Assembly (NCBI GenBank): GCA_905234525.1 | Contig: CAJOIL010000036.1 | Span: forward strand, 31,182 to 64,320 | Reading direction: 5' to 3' | DNA length: 33,139 bases | Origin: an uncultured Lachnospiraceae bacterium | GTDB taxonomy: Bacteria; Bacillota; Clostridia; Lachnospirales; Lachnospiraceae | Shown here: positions 1-8,007 of the stretch, in pieces | Numbering within the stretch: the stretch's first letter is position 1 | How the letters are laid out: every line of letters starts with the position of its first letter | Notes under the pieces: model-generated | Databases searched by the model: none | The model's input: the letters and a program-made list of their open reading frames with translations, nothing else | What the model was told of the DNA's origin: nothing | Program-made: the position numbers and the translations under genes

Positions 1-318
1 ACTTATACCACCTGTAAATATATATATTCCTGCCAAGTACAGGACAATATAAATGCTCGGTATACTACTAAGACTCATTGTAAACAATCCGATGTCGAAA
101 ACAAGTATTCCGCGAAAAAGCGATCTCCATCCGCCCACCATGTGACGACCCATAGTAATATAATACCACAACGTCTTAATACCATTAAACACAAACGTAA
201 CACTCAAAACAATAAGTATAATAAGATAGCCGTAGTTTGGTAGTGCAATAAGTATTACTGATAAGGCAACCAAAATAATTGCCATTAGAATATTAGTTAC
301 TTTCTGAAAAACGGTCAT
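1..318 (-). CDS. Membrane protein, possibly DUF308/HdeD-like, 3' end off window
   Basis: The frame opens with ATG at 318 and stays open to the left window edge (106 codons seen, no stop). The protein starts MTVFQKVTNILMA and has at least three hydrophobic segments, at about residues 9-25, 27-43 and 70-105, with a basic loop (GRHMVGGWRSLFRG) between the second and third. This alternation of helices with a short Arg/Gly loop resembles the DUF308 (HdeD-like) membrane family, but that is an impression only. The ATG lies one base after the stop of the upstream gene, so the two are surely co-transcribed and probably translationally coupled. The C-terminus is not in the window. Confidence 0.6.
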   Translation of the reverse strand, partial: MTVFQKVTNILMAIILVALSVILIALPNYGYLIILIVLSVTFVFNGIKTLWYYITMGRHMVGGWRSLFRGILVFDIGLFTMSLSSIPSIYIVLYLAGIYIFTGGIS

Positions 319-319
319 A

Positions 320-1462
320 TTATTTACCACCCTTACTTACATCATTAGCCATCTCATCCAGCATCTTCTTGGTAACCATGTTACGCTTAGGCGTTACGGA
401 ATATCCGGCAAGCATACTTCCGGATTCATATATCCGATTGGTTACCATGCTCTTCTGGCTTATGGCGGCTTCAAAGAATTTCCCAAGAAACGTGTTGTCT
501 TTATCAGATGCATCCATATATTCCTGCTGATGAGTATTAATATCAAACTCGGGAACTGTCTGTCCTGACAGCTTCTCTCCTAATGCCTTCCAATCATCAG
601 CGCAGGTTGGGTGTCTTTTTGTTATTATAGCATTTATCTCATCTTCATAACCCTTAATTGCCTCTTCATCATAAATATCCGTCTTAAATTCTACATCATC
701 TCTGAAGCAACGCAAAGCATATATCATCTGTCTGAATGCGTGGTTATAATCCGATGGATTATCCTTAATTATCTCCTTATATCCTCCCCATGCCGGAAGA
801 TACTTATATACACAGAAACCATAGTCCGGCAAATGTCCTGCCCTGCCGTGACCAAGATTCATAATACTATTCTCATCAAACTGATATATACTTGACATAT
901 ACACTCCCTTCTCAACATCATCAGGAGAAAGGGAATGCTTAAATCTAATCTGATTCTCGGTGCCGTCAGGCATAATCTCAAAGAAATAATCATCAGTATT
1001 ATTAATTACAACTGAAGGAGTTCCCGCAAAATACATATGTGCCCATGTATCTGCCACAACATGCATTGAAACACCAATGGCTTGCAAACTCTTATCCCTG
1101 GCATTGTCAATCGTATCCTTGACAAGTGTACCGTTAGGACCGCATATAAGACGGTATTTACGCATATATCGCTCACCACAGTGCTTCATCTTAGGGGCAT
1201 AGAGGTCTCTTGGCAGAAAATGAAATGATGACCAAATCCTGGTTATATCCTGAAGTCCCATAACATCTGTCTTAGCATCCATAAGCTCCATCTGAAGCTG
1301 AGTTGTTGCCGCAATAACGGGTGCCTCCAGCTTACCTAAAAGTGTCTTGGAGCACTCATCTACAAAACCGGCACTATAGGCTACAGCTAAGGCCTCATTA
1401 TGAGGATAACCGGCAAGTATAGCCGCCGCATAAGTGGCATAATAGTGAAATGTCTTATCCAT
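320..1462 (-). CDS. DUF6765 family protein
   Basis: A 380-residue cytoplasmic-looking protein without signal peptide or membrane helices. It begins with an aromatic/His motif (FHYYATYAAAILAGY), then AYSAGFVDECS, TTQLQMELMDAKTDVMGL, SSFHFLPRDLYAP and a central MHVVADTWAHMYFAGTPS. These match my memory of the DUF6765 family, whose biochemical role is unknown. The conserved His and Asp residues in an all-helical context recall zinc-dependent phospholipase C or S1/P1-type folds; that link is inference. The start ATG is preceded by GGAGG and lies 3 bases after the stop of the gene upstream. It forms a three-gene operon with two small membrane proteins on either side, so action at the membrane is plausible. 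Confidence 0.7.
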   Translation of the reverse strand: MDKTFHYYATYAAAILAGYPHNEALAVAYSAGFVDECSKTLLGKLEAPVIAATTQLQMELMDAKTDVMGLQDITRIWSSFHFLPRDLYAPKMKHCGERYMRKYRLICGPNGTLVKDTIDNARDKSLQAIGVSMHVVADTWAHMYFAGTPSVVINNTDDYFFEIMPDGTENQIRFKHSLSPDDVEKGVYMSSIYQFDENSIMNLGHGRAGHLPDYGFCVYKYLPAWGGYKEIIKDNPSDYNHAFRQMIYALRCFRDDVEFKTDIYDEEAIKGYEDEINAIITKRHPTCADDWKALGEKLSGQTVPEFDINTHQQEYMDASDKDNTFLGKFFEAAISQKSMVTNRIYESGSMLAGYSVTPKRNMVTKKMLDEMANDVSKGGK

Positions 1463-1465
1463 AAG

Positions 1466-1996
1466 CTATGCCTCCACCTTCTCTACCGTATTATTTATTC
1501 TCTTCTTAGATACTCTCTTCATAATGGCAGAATACATTATTACTATATATGTAAGTAACATAGTTATATCCAGTACAATTGAAGATATCCATAAGAAGAT
1601 ATCTTCTTCACCAATTTGAAATCCCGTTCTAATATCTCCCATTACGGTAAGGATAATAAAAAACACGATCCAAATCAAATAAACCACGGACTTCTTCTTA
1701 TCATGTGCATCCTTAATGGCACTTCGACCAATATAAACATTTAACAATATCATTACAAGAAACAATGCAAAAATAAACAAATAAGCAATATAAATAATTG
1801 TATCAGTATTCTCATCGCCTGTATTACCATATTCAGGCAATGCAACATTCTCTGATGTTACACTCGAATATGCCATTATCAAGGTTTTTACTATAACCCA
1901 TACGTTAAGTAAAATCAAAGTCCTGCCCGCCATAATAAGCCTATTGGAATGTCTTCGCTTATTAATGCTGTTAACATCATTACTTAGATTATACAT
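1466..1996 (-). CDS. Small four-helix membrane protein, unknown function
   Basis: A protein of about 176 residues with four predicted membrane segments: near residues 25-45, 70-92, 102-122 and 133-157. The tail is short and charged (KRVSKKRINNTVEK). No family was recognised. The start is uncertain. A GTG at 2008 has AAGGAG only about one base upstream, too close; the ATG at 1996 is 12-13 bases from the same site and is chosen here. A short leader frame (1989-2021) overlaps this start. It is the first gene of the operon that continues with the DUF6765 protein 3 bases downstream. Confidence 0.6.
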   Translation of the reverse strand: MYNLSNDVNSINKRRHSNRLIMAGRTLILLNVWVIVKTLIMAYSSVTSENVALPEYGNTGDENTDTIIYIAYLFIFALFLVMILLNVYIGRSAIKDAHDKKKSVVYLIWIVFFIILTVMGDIRTGFQIGEEDIFLWISSIVLDITMLLTYIVIMYSAIMKRVSKKRINNTVEKVEA

Positions 1997-2021
1997 GTAG
2001 CTTACCACTCTCCTTAGACAT
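1989..2021 (-). CDS. Possible 10-residue leader peptide (MSKESGKLHV)
   Basis: ATG at 2021, stop TAA at 1991-1989. It contains the AAGGAG that should serve the membrane gene and its end overlaps that gene's ATG. It has an AGGAGAGG stretch upstream. It could couple translation, but a frame this short is easily chance. Confidence 0.2.
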   Translation of the reverse strand: MSKESGKLHV

Positions 2022-2040
2022 GAAAAAACCTACCTCTCCT

Positions 2041-2069
2041 ATTATAACCGATATCCGCTTCCTTGACAA
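2041..2069 (-). promoter_or_regulatory. Sigma-A type promoter of the DUF6765 operon
   Basis: Reading the minus strand: TTGTCA (2069-2064), 17-base spacer, TATAAT (2046-2041). The start of transcription should fall near 2035, about 40 bases before the first chosen ATG. No other promoter is visible between the three genes. Confidence 0.75.
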
Positions 2070-2093
2070 TTAGTTCAAACTCTTTATCTTCTA

Positions 2094-2121
2094 AAAAAAT
2101 GAGCCCGGCATTGCCGAGCTC
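2094..2121 (-). terminator. Rho-independent terminator of the gldA-dhaKL unit
   Basis: On the minus strand GAGCTCGGCA/TGCCGGGCTC forms a hairpin with one internal mismatch and a minimal loop, followed at once by ATTTTTTT. It lies 43 bases after the dhaKL stop. Confidence 0.8.
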
Positions 2122-2163
2122 GCAAAAAGCATATCCGTGAACAAATATTTGTTCCGAATTAGA

Positions 2164-3915
2164 TTATTGAACAAGTTCTCCTAACTTAGTGAATATCTCG
2201 CCGAGAGCAAATGCACCAGCATCAGGATAACCGATTGATCTCTCACCAACTGTGCCGGCACGGCCCATGTGAGCTACGTGCTCTGCTGTAGCTGCTGCGC
2301 CTGCAACTGCCTTCTCAGCGGCTCTTGTAAATGAAGTCTTCATATCGCATCCTTCACCTGCGCAAGCTGTCCACTCATCAGCACAAGGAACAAGTGCATC
2401 AATTAATGTCTTATCGCCTACTACGGCTCCTCGTCCGAATGAACGCTCGCCTGTAGCCTGTACGCCCTTAACTGCTGCCTGGAGTAAGTCTGCTACATCT
2501 TGAACTGTAAGCTCTGTCTTTCCTTCTGTGCTCTTACCTGCTGAACGGAATGCAGAACCCCAGATAGGACCTGAAGCACCACCACAGTTCTCCATGATAA
2601 TCATAGATAATGCACCGATGAAATCTCCGATGTCCTTGTTGTTATTAGCATTAACTTCGTTCCACTCTCTCTTAACCTGTCTGAAGCCCTTAGCAACTGA
2701 TTGACCGAAGTCACCGTCACCTGCATGAGAGTCAAGCTCACACCAAGGCTGCTCTGACTCGATTATAATCTCAGCCATCTTATCAATTAAGAATACAACG
2801 CTGTCTTGACTTAAAGTAGCACCGTTAGGTACTGATGACATCTTAGATGTATCAGCTGTAAATGATACGTTAGTATTGTCTTCTGCACCGAATTGAATCT
2901 CAGAATATGTAGGTGTAGCAGAAGGTCCTGCAACTCTGAATCCCGGAGCCTCTGATACTGCATCAAGCATTTCCTTAAGCTCGTCGTCCATCTTAAGAAT
3001 TGATACAGATGCACCAAGCATATCGATTGATGTCATGAAGTTACCAACGAATACTCTGAATGTCTTAACGCCTTTATCATTAAGAACCTTGGCAACTGCG
3101 TTATTGAAGAGATATAACTCCTGAAGAGGAGTAGAACCGAATCCGTTAATAAGAACAGATACGTCTTCTCCGTTTAATTTAAGTTCGTCGAGAAGTGCTG
3201 GAACGATTCGTTCTGCCAATTCATCCGCTGTAGCAATCTTCTCTCTCTTGATGCCGGGCTCACCATGGATACCAACACCGAATTCCATCTCGCCTTCTGA
3301 GATGTCGAATGTAGGCTTTCCTGCTGCGGGAACTGTACATGATGAAAATGCGAAGCCTAAAGACCTTACATTATCGGCAGCCTTCTGTCCGATTCTCTTA
3401 ACTTCATCTAAGTCCTTGCCCATCTCTGCAGCTGCGCCTGCGCACTTATGTACAAATACTGTACCGGCAACACCACGACGACCTACTGTATATAAGCTAT
3501 CTTGAACTGCGATATCATCTTCTACCTTAACGTAATCAACCTTAAGTCCGTCTTCCTCAGCAAGAGCTGCGGCATTCTTAAAGTTCATCATATCGCCTGA
3601 GTAATTCTTGATTACCATAAGTGTACCCTTATCAGAGGCGATAGCCTTAAGTGCCTGATATACCTGAACCTGTGAAGGTGAAGCAAATACATCTCCGCAA
3701 ACGGCTGCATCAAGCATACCCTTGCCTACATAGCCTGCATGTGCGGGCTCATGTCCTGAACCACCACCTGATACAAGAGATACCTTATTCTTGTTAATGT
3801 CCTTCTTCTTAATAACCTTATACTTCTGAATAAACTCTAAGTCGGGATGTGCATTAGCAATACCGTTACACATTTCCATAACGACTGTCTCAGGTCTGTT
3901 AATAATCTTCTGCAT
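2164..3915 (-). CDS. dhaKL: Dihydroxyacetone kinase, single-chain ATP-dependent (DhaK + DhaL)
   Basis: Phosphorylates dihydroxyacetone to DHAP in the cytoplasm. The 583 residues hold both domains in one chain, as in Citrobacter and yeast Dak. The N-terminal DhaK part has the substrate-binding segment SGGGSGHEPAHAGYVG (about residues 49-64) and the GIHGEPG motif near 217 with the His that binds dihydroxyacetone covalently. The C-terminal DhaL part has the ATP/Mg motif DSHAGDGDFG near 396-405 and the GRG and SIGYPDAGA segments near the end. No DhaM (PTS partner) is present, which fits an ATP-dependent enzyme rather than a PEP-dependent one. GGAGGAG lies just upstream of the ATG. It follows gldA by 78 bases with a hairpin between, and together they convert glycerol to DHAP. 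Confidence 0.95.
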   Translation of the reverse strand: MQKIINRPETVVMEMCNGIANAHPDLEFIQKYKVIKKKDINKNKVSLVSGGGSGHEPAHAGYVGKGMLDAAVCGDVFASPSQVQVYQALKAIASDKGTLMVIKNYSGDMMNFKNAAALAEEDGLKVDYVKVEDDIAVQDSLYTVGRRGVAGTVFVHKCAGAAAEMGKDLDEVKRIGQKAADNVRSLGFAFSSCTVPAAGKPTFDISEGEMEFGVGIHGEPGIKREKIATADELAERIVPALLDELKLNGEDVSVLINGFGSTPLQELYLFNNAVAKVLNDKGVKTFRVFVGNFMTSIDMLGASVSILKMDDELKEMLDAVSEAPGFRVAGPSATPTYSEIQFGAEDNTNVSFTADTSKMSSVPNGATLSQDSVVFLIDKMAEIIIESEQPWCELDSHAGDGDFGQSVAKGFRQVKREWNEVNANNNKDIGDFIGALSMIIMENCGGASGPIWGSAFRSAGKSTEGKTELTVQDVADLLQAAVKGVQATGERSFGRGAVVGDKTLIDALVPCADEWTACAGEGCDMKTSFTRAAEKAVAGAAATAEHVAHMGRAGTVGERSIGYPDAGAFALGEIFTKLGELVQ

Positions 3916-3952
3916 AATTATTGTCTCCTCCCATACATTAATAATCTAAGAT

Positions 3953-3979
3953 AACCGAACGGACTAGGTCCGTTCGGTT
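3953..3979. other. Perfect hairpin between gldA and dhaKL
   Basis: Twelve paired bases (AACCGAACGGAC with GTCCGTTCGGTT) around a 3-base loop. No run of T follows on either strand, so it is unlikely to end transcription fully. It may adjust relative expression or mRNA stability of the two genes. Confidence 0.7.
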
Positions 3980-3993
3980 ATTAATATACTATA

Positions 3994-5145
3994 TTAGAAC
4001 CATGATAATCCTAACTCTTTCTTACGTGCCGCACCAATCTTAGATGCAATCTTAATAGCTGAAGCTGTAGTCTGAGCAGTAACAGGGAATGGCATGTTGT
4101 GAATAGACTCATCAGGAATAGTAGCCTTCTCAGCAACCTTAAGAAGTAATTCATCATCAACATTATCTGAATCCATGTCACCAAGACATACAGGAAGTCC
4201 AACTGCAAGACAGAAGTCAATAACTTCAAGTAACTCTTCCTTCGGTGCGTTCTCAAGTACTAACTGACAAATTGTACAGAATGCAACCATCTCACCATGG
4301 AAGTAATCATGGTGTGCAGGAAGTAATGTAAGACCATCAACGATAGCGTGAGCAGCTGCAAGTCCGCTTGACTCAAATCCAAGACCTGAAAGTAAGATGT
4401 TAGTCTCAACAATCTTCTCAAATGCAGGTGTAACCTCATTGTTATCACAAGCAACCTTAGCTAATACGCCGTACTTCTTGAGGTTCTCATAGCAAAGTGT
4501 AGCAAGTGCATAAGAAGCATCTGTACCGTATCCGAGCATTGTGCCCTCTGCTCTGTTAGCTCCGCAAGGAAGACCTGCGTTAACGTTAGAGCAAGAACGT
4601 ACGTTAGCACGTGCCTCAAAGAATGTTGCAAGTGCATCACCCATACCACTTACCAAGAAACGAGTAGGTGCATTAACGATTACGTTAGTATCAATAAGAA
4701 CTACACTTGGATTCTGCTTGAAGTAAGCATAATCTTCGAATTCATGATCTTCTGTATATACAACAGCTGAGTGAGATGTAGGAGCATCTGTTGCAGCAAT
4801 TGTAGGACAGATAATAAGATTAGTACCTTCTGCAACGCACTTAGATGTGTCGATTGCCTTACCACCACCAAGACCGATAGTAGATGTACAGCCGGCAGCT
4901 TTAGCCTGCTCTTGAAGCTTGGCAATAACAGGTCTGCAGCATTCGCCTTCAAAACCATCAGCGTATACGAATTCTACGCCCCACTTCTTCTGTGTCTCCT
5001 CTAGCTTATCCTTTACAAGATTAAGTGCGAAAGGATCGCCGATAAGAAGTGCCTTCTCGCCGAATGTCTTAACGAAATATCCTAAGTTCAATAATTCGTC
5101 TTCGCCTTGTACATACTTTGTTGGTGTAATAAACGCTTTTCTCAT
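3994..5145 (-). CDS. gldA: Glycerol dehydrogenase, NAD-dependent, iron-type alcohol dehydrogenase fold
   Basis: Oxidises glycerol to dihydroxyacetone with NAD+. The 383 residues have the family order: N-terminal alpha/beta half with the dinucleotide motif GLGGGKAIDTSK (about 92-103), CPTIAATDAPTSHSAVVYTE, and a helical C-terminal half with the metal ligands in GMGDALATFFEA (Asp), GLAAAHAIVDGL (His) and YFHGEMVAF (His). Length is close to the usual 365-380. ATG is preceded by AAAGGAG. The product feeds the dihydroxyacetone kinase encoded next. The leader between promoter and gene holds a 147-bp palindromic element, so the mRNA probably starts with a large hairpin. Confidence 0.95.
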   Translation of the reverse strand: MRKAFITPTKYVQGEDELLNLGYFVKTFGEKALLIGDPFALNLVKDKLEETQKKWGVEFVYADGFEGECCRPVIAKLQEQAKAAGCTSTIGLGGGKAIDTSKCVAEGTNLIICPTIAATDAPTSHSAVVYTEDHEFEDYAYFKQNPSVVLIDTNVIVNAPTRFLVSGMGDALATFFEARANVRSCSNVNAGLPCGANRAEGTMLGYGTDASYALATLCYENLKKYGVLAKVACDNNEVTPAFEKIVETNILLSGLGFESSGLAAAHAIVDGLTLLPAHHDYFHGEMVAFCTICQLVLENAPKEELLEVIDFCLAVGLPVCLGDMDSDNVDDELLLKVAEKATIPDESIHNMPFPVTAQTTASAIKIASKIGAARKKELGLSWF

Positions 5146-5203
5146 ATCTAAAATCTCCTTTACATTATATTTTCTCCCTAATCGGGGCTACGCGTTTACG
5201 CAT

Positions 5204-5350
5204 GAGGCTGTCCTAAAACTGCTTGTAGTGAAAAGTGATTCCCAATTTGTCCGAGAATAAAGCCTAATGAGGGAGGCGATGTGGAACATCGTTGACTGAT
5301 CGGGCAAAGTGGGGATTAATTTTCGCTGCAATGAGTTTTCGGACAGTCTC
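5204..5350. mobile_element. MITE-like 147-bp element with terminal inverted repeats
   Basis: The ends GAGGCTGTCC (5204-5213) and GGACAGTCTC (5341-5350) are inverted repeats that continue for about 48 bases with roughly three quarters identity, for example CTGTCCTAAAACTGCTTGTA against CTGTCCGAAAACTCATTGCA. The centre is a perfect CGATGT/ACATCG hairpin at 5277-5291. The element is flanked by the 4-bp direct repeat GCAT (5200-5203 and 5351-5354), consistent with a target duplication. It has no coding capacity, so it would need a transposase in trans. The ends look like those of common Clostridial insertion sequences, but the family is not assigned. Confidence 0.7.
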
Positions 5351-5360
5351 GCATACTTAT

Positions 5361-5389
5361 ATAATAGCAAAGTGGAATTTATATTACAA
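5361..5389 (-). promoter_or_regulatory. Promoter of gldA-dhaKL
   Basis: Minus strand TTGTAA (5389-5384), 17 bases, TATTAT (5366-5361). Transcription would begin near 5354, almost exactly at the edge of the MITE-like element, which then forms the 5' leader. Confidence 0.6.
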
Positions 5390-5398
5390 GAATGAAAA

Positions 5399-5429
5399 TA
5401 AAAAAAAGCCTTGGGTATTAGCCCAAGGC
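5399..5429 (-). terminator. Rho-independent terminator of the NlpC/P60 gene
   Basis: Minus-strand hairpin GCCTTGGG/CCCAAGGC with a 6-base loop, followed by TTTTTTTTA. It sits 17 bases after the coding region. Confidence 0.9.
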
Positions 5430-5445
5430 CTCAGCATATTTATTA

Positions 5446-6696
5446 TTAGTAGATTCTTCTGATATCTACAATTGAACGATAGTTGGCATCGCTTACCTTG
5501 ATACCGTCACGCGCATTGGATGCGTGAACAATTTGTCCGTTACCGATACAAATACCTACATGCGATCCGTAGCATACAATGTCACCGGCCTGCATATCAC
5601 TAACACTATAGCCGACATTCTCCTGTGAATACGAAGAGTGAGGTAGGCTTACACCAAATTGTGCATATACGCTCATTACGAATCCCGAACAGTCAGTACC
5701 GTTAGTTAATGATGAACCACCGTATACGTAAGGATTACCAACGAACTGTAATGCGTAATTGGCAACCGCCGATCCGCCTCCACCGCTTGGTGCAGAATAT
5801 GATCTGCCGGAGCCTGATGAAGATGACTTAGATGAAGAGCTCTTTGAAGAAGAATTATTCTTATTCTTCTGCGCCGTCTGTGCCGCTGCTGCAAATGCTT
5901 GTCTTGCCTGCGCCTCTGCCGCTGCCTGACGCTGTGCTTCTTCCTGTGCAAGTCTTGCCTGCGCCTCTGCTACTGTCTCTGCAAGCGCATACTTTGTAGT
6001 AATATCAACACCGCTTGATACAACATAACCATCGCCGTTCTCGCAGGTTACTTTAACCCACTCACCATTCTTAACGCCCTCTTCTAATACGGTAAATACT
6101 GTACCCTGAGGGAATTTACCTAAAGAATTAGCCTCTGATGCATCTTCGAACACATCTATAGCTAAAACCTTAACTGTTGCTTCTCTTCGAGAAACGCTTC
6201 TTGCTAAATCTGCGTTACCGATAACTAAGTATTCCTTCTTAATGTATCCTGTTACATTACCCGATGTAATCTTATACCAATCACCTTCCGAACCAATGAT
6301 TGATGCGGCACAATTGTTATAAATCATACCTACAATCTCTGCATTCTCATCGGGAAGCGCTCTGATGTTAGCATATGATTCAACCTGAGCAATGGCTACA
6401 TCTTCGTAGCTGGCTGTTGATGTCTGCACAAGTGATGCGCTGTTACCCGCAACTGTTGCACTAACATCATCTGCAAGTGCGTTACCTACAAGAAGTGTAA
6501 CACCTGCTGTAGATGAGCCTTCATCAACCGCTGTATCTTCCTTGGCATTGGAAGTAGTTGTTACTGCCGTAATACCTGACAATGCTGTTGACTTGGTGGC
6601 TGCGTGAGCCGTAATACCTGCAGAACCCATACCCACAACAAGCGATGTACAAGCAATAACCGTCATATATCTTACATGTCTTGAATTAATCTCCAT
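5446..6696 (-). CDS. Secreted SH3-domain NlpC/P60 cell-wall hydrolase
   Basis: A 416-residue exported endopeptidase that should cut peptide stems of peptidoglycan. Residues 1-33 are a signal peptide (hydrophobic VIACTSLVVGMGSAGIT, cleavage after AHA). Two bacterial SH3 domains follow, at about 105-160 (SYANIRALPDENAEIVGMI) and 170-235. Residues 240-285 are a Gln/Ala-rich helix and 286-310 a Ser/Gly linker. The NlpC/P60 domain covers about 312-416 with the catalytic Cys336 in DCSGF, His379 in SHVGI and a third polar residue, His391, in IVHAS. GGAGG lies before the ATG. It is monocistronic, with its own consensus promoter, a WalR-like box in the leader and its own terminator. Confidence 0.92.
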   Translation of the reverse strand: MEINSRHVRYMTVIACTSLVVGMGSAGITAHAATKSTALSGITAVTTTSNAKEDTAVDEGSSTAGVTLLVGNALADDVSATVAGNSASLVQTSTASYEDVAIAQVESYANIRALPDENAEIVGMIYNNCAASIIGSEGDWYKITSGNVTGYIKKEYLVIGNADLARSVSRREATVKVLAIDVFEDASEANSLGKFPQGTVFTVLEEGVKNGEWVKVTCENGDGYVVSSGVDITTKYALAETVAEAQARLAQEEAQRQAAAEAQARQAFAAAAQTAQKNKNNSSSKSSSSKSSSSGSGRSYSAPSGGGGSAVANYALQFVGNPYVYGGSSLTNGTDCSGFVMSVYAQFGVSLPHSSYSQENVGYSVSDMQAGDIVCYGSHVGICIGNGQIVHASNARDGIKVSDANYRSIVDIRRIY

Positions 6697-6732
6697 TATC
6701 TAATCCTCCACATTACTTACTTATTGCGATTT

Positions 6733-6749
6733 TGTTACAAAATTGTTAC
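6733..6749 (+). promoter_or_regulatory. WalR(YycF)-like box in the leader of the NlpC/P60 gene
   Basis: Plus strand reads TGTTAC-AAAAT-TGTTAC. Both hexamers fit the published WalR consensus TGTWAH-N5-TGTWAH. The box lies just after the expected transcription start (about 6754), opposite in direction to the gene. WalRK controls wall hydrolases in other Firmicutes, so the site makes sense; direct proof is absent. Confidence 0.5.
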
Positions 6750-6760
6750 GCGCAAGATAA

Positions 6761-6789
6761 ATTATAGCAACGTGAACTGTATTTGTCAA
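6761..6789 (-). promoter_or_regulatory. Perfect sigma-A promoter of the NlpC/P60 gene
   Basis: Minus strand TTGACA (6789-6784), 17-base spacer, TATAAT (6766-6761): a full consensus match. The leader of about 55 bases holds the WalR-like box. Confidence 0.88.
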
Positions 6790-6815
6790 TTAAATAGGCT
6801 GAAATTCTATTTTTT

Positions 6816-7010
6816 GTTACTATTCACATAACCTCCCCTATTCATTCACAAAATTTTGTTATTTTTAATGGTCACATCTACTACAACGTCAAATTTTGCT
6901 CATGTTGGGGAGGTTCCTGTTCCACAGATATTATTTTGGCTACCATTAATTATGCGACTATGCAAGCATGTCGCAAATTATGATAGCCAAAACAATCTGT
7001 GAATAGTAAC
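6816..7010. repeat. Nested palindromic element behind trxB
   Basis: Perfect 13-bp inverted repeats bound the element: GTTACTATTCACA at 6816-6828 and TGTGAATAGTAAC at 6998-7010, the latter two bases from the trxB stop. Inside are AACCTCCCC (6830-6838) with GGGGAGGTT (6907-6915), and a very long hairpin at 6923-7001 whose arms (CACAGAT...GCGAC and GTCGC...ATCTGTG) pair almost throughout, with ATGC/GCAT at its tip. No coding frame is present. It could be a MITE or dispersed repeat, and may also end trxB transcription, although no T run follows the hairpin. Confidence 0.6.
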
Positions 7011-7012
7011 TA

Positions 7013-7930
7013 TTATTTCACATTTTCCAAGTAACGAGAGATACTTGTTATGCAATTTGCACCATCGGAGCAGGCAGTTATCACCTGTCGAAGCGCTTTG
7101 GTTCTTATGTCTCCCGCCGCAAATACACCCGGAACAGATGTTATACCATCCTCATTTGCAATAATATAGCCTCCGTCGTCGGTATCGGGGAGTCCCTTAA
7201 GCCCGGCAGTATTCGGGACTATGCCAACTGCCATGAAGCAACCGTTAACGTTTATTGATGATTTCTCACCTGTCTTCTTATTGGAAATGTTAATCGAAGA
7301 TACCATACCATCACCGACCACTTCATCTACCACACTATCAAGTACAAGCTCGATATTATCGGTTGCTCGCACCTGATCCTCTAATATCTTGGCACCACGG
7401 AATGCATCTCTTCTATGAATAAGATATACCTTTGCACTTGTTCTTGCCAAGAATAAGGCATCCTCTAATGCAACATCACCGCCACCTACAACTGCTACAT
7501 CCTTATTCCTAAAGAATGCTCCGTCACATGTTGCGCAATAAGATACTCCCATGCCTGTAAGCTCTGATTCGCCGGGCACACCAAGCGTTCTGTGACTTGC
7601 ACCTGTTGCAATTATAACAGTCTTACTCTCAACATCCTCCTTATTGGTGTGAACAACCTTAGTTTCACCCTTGTCTTCTATCTCAGACACATTTGCCACA
7701 AGAAATTCTACGCCCAAGCCTTCTGCGTGAGACTTAAACTTCTCGCCCAATTCTTGGCCTGACAAACCGGGCAATCCCGGATAATTATCAATCTCGTATG
7801 TAGTTGCAATCTGTCCGCCCGCAAGAGGACTTCTGTCAATAATAAGTGTACTAAAGCCTGCGCGCTTGCCATAAATTCCCGCCGTAATTCCCGCCGGACC
7901 GTTTCCGATTATTACAACATCATAAATCAT
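7013..7930 (-). CDS. trxB: Thioredoxin-disulfide reductase
   Basis: FAD- and NADPH-dependent flavoenzyme that reduces thioredoxin in the cytoplasm. The 305 residues have the FAD motif GNGPAGITAGIY at 9-20, the redox-active CATC (Cys132 and Cys135) in the NADPH-binding insert, the second dinucleotide motif GGGDVALEDALF near 152-163, and the C-terminal FAD segment GVFAAGDIRTKALRQVITA. Length and motif order are those of low-molecular-weight bacterial TrxB. The start has AAGGAC at a good distance. It is divergent from the yjfB remnant, with a shared upstream region of 77 bases that contains TATAAT in the trxB direction. A large palindrome begins two bases after its stop. Confidence 0.95.
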   Translation of the reverse strand: MIYDVVIIGNGPAGITAGIYGKRAGFSTLIIDRSPLAGGQIATTYEIDNYPGLPGLSGQELGEKFKSHAEGLGVEFLVANVSEIEDKGETKVVHTNKEDVESKTVIIATGASHRTLGVPGESELTGMGVSYCATCDGAFFRNKDVAVVGGGDVALEDALFLARTSAKVYLIHRRDAFRGAKILEDQVRATDNIELVLDSVVDEVVGDGMVSSINISNKKTGEKSSINVNGCFMAVGIVPNTAGLKGLPDTDDGGYIIANEDGITSVPGVFAAGDIRTKALRQVITACSDGANCITSISRYLENVK

Positions 7931-8007
7931 AACAAAATGTCCTTTCTTTTTTCACATTTACATATTATAATAACAGTATAAATACTATGCGAAGGGAGGA
8001 GCCAATT

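Noticed and set aside
3953-3979. Terminator between gldA and dhaKL
   Set aside because: No T run follows the stem on the minus strand, and dhaKL has no promoter of its own that I can see.
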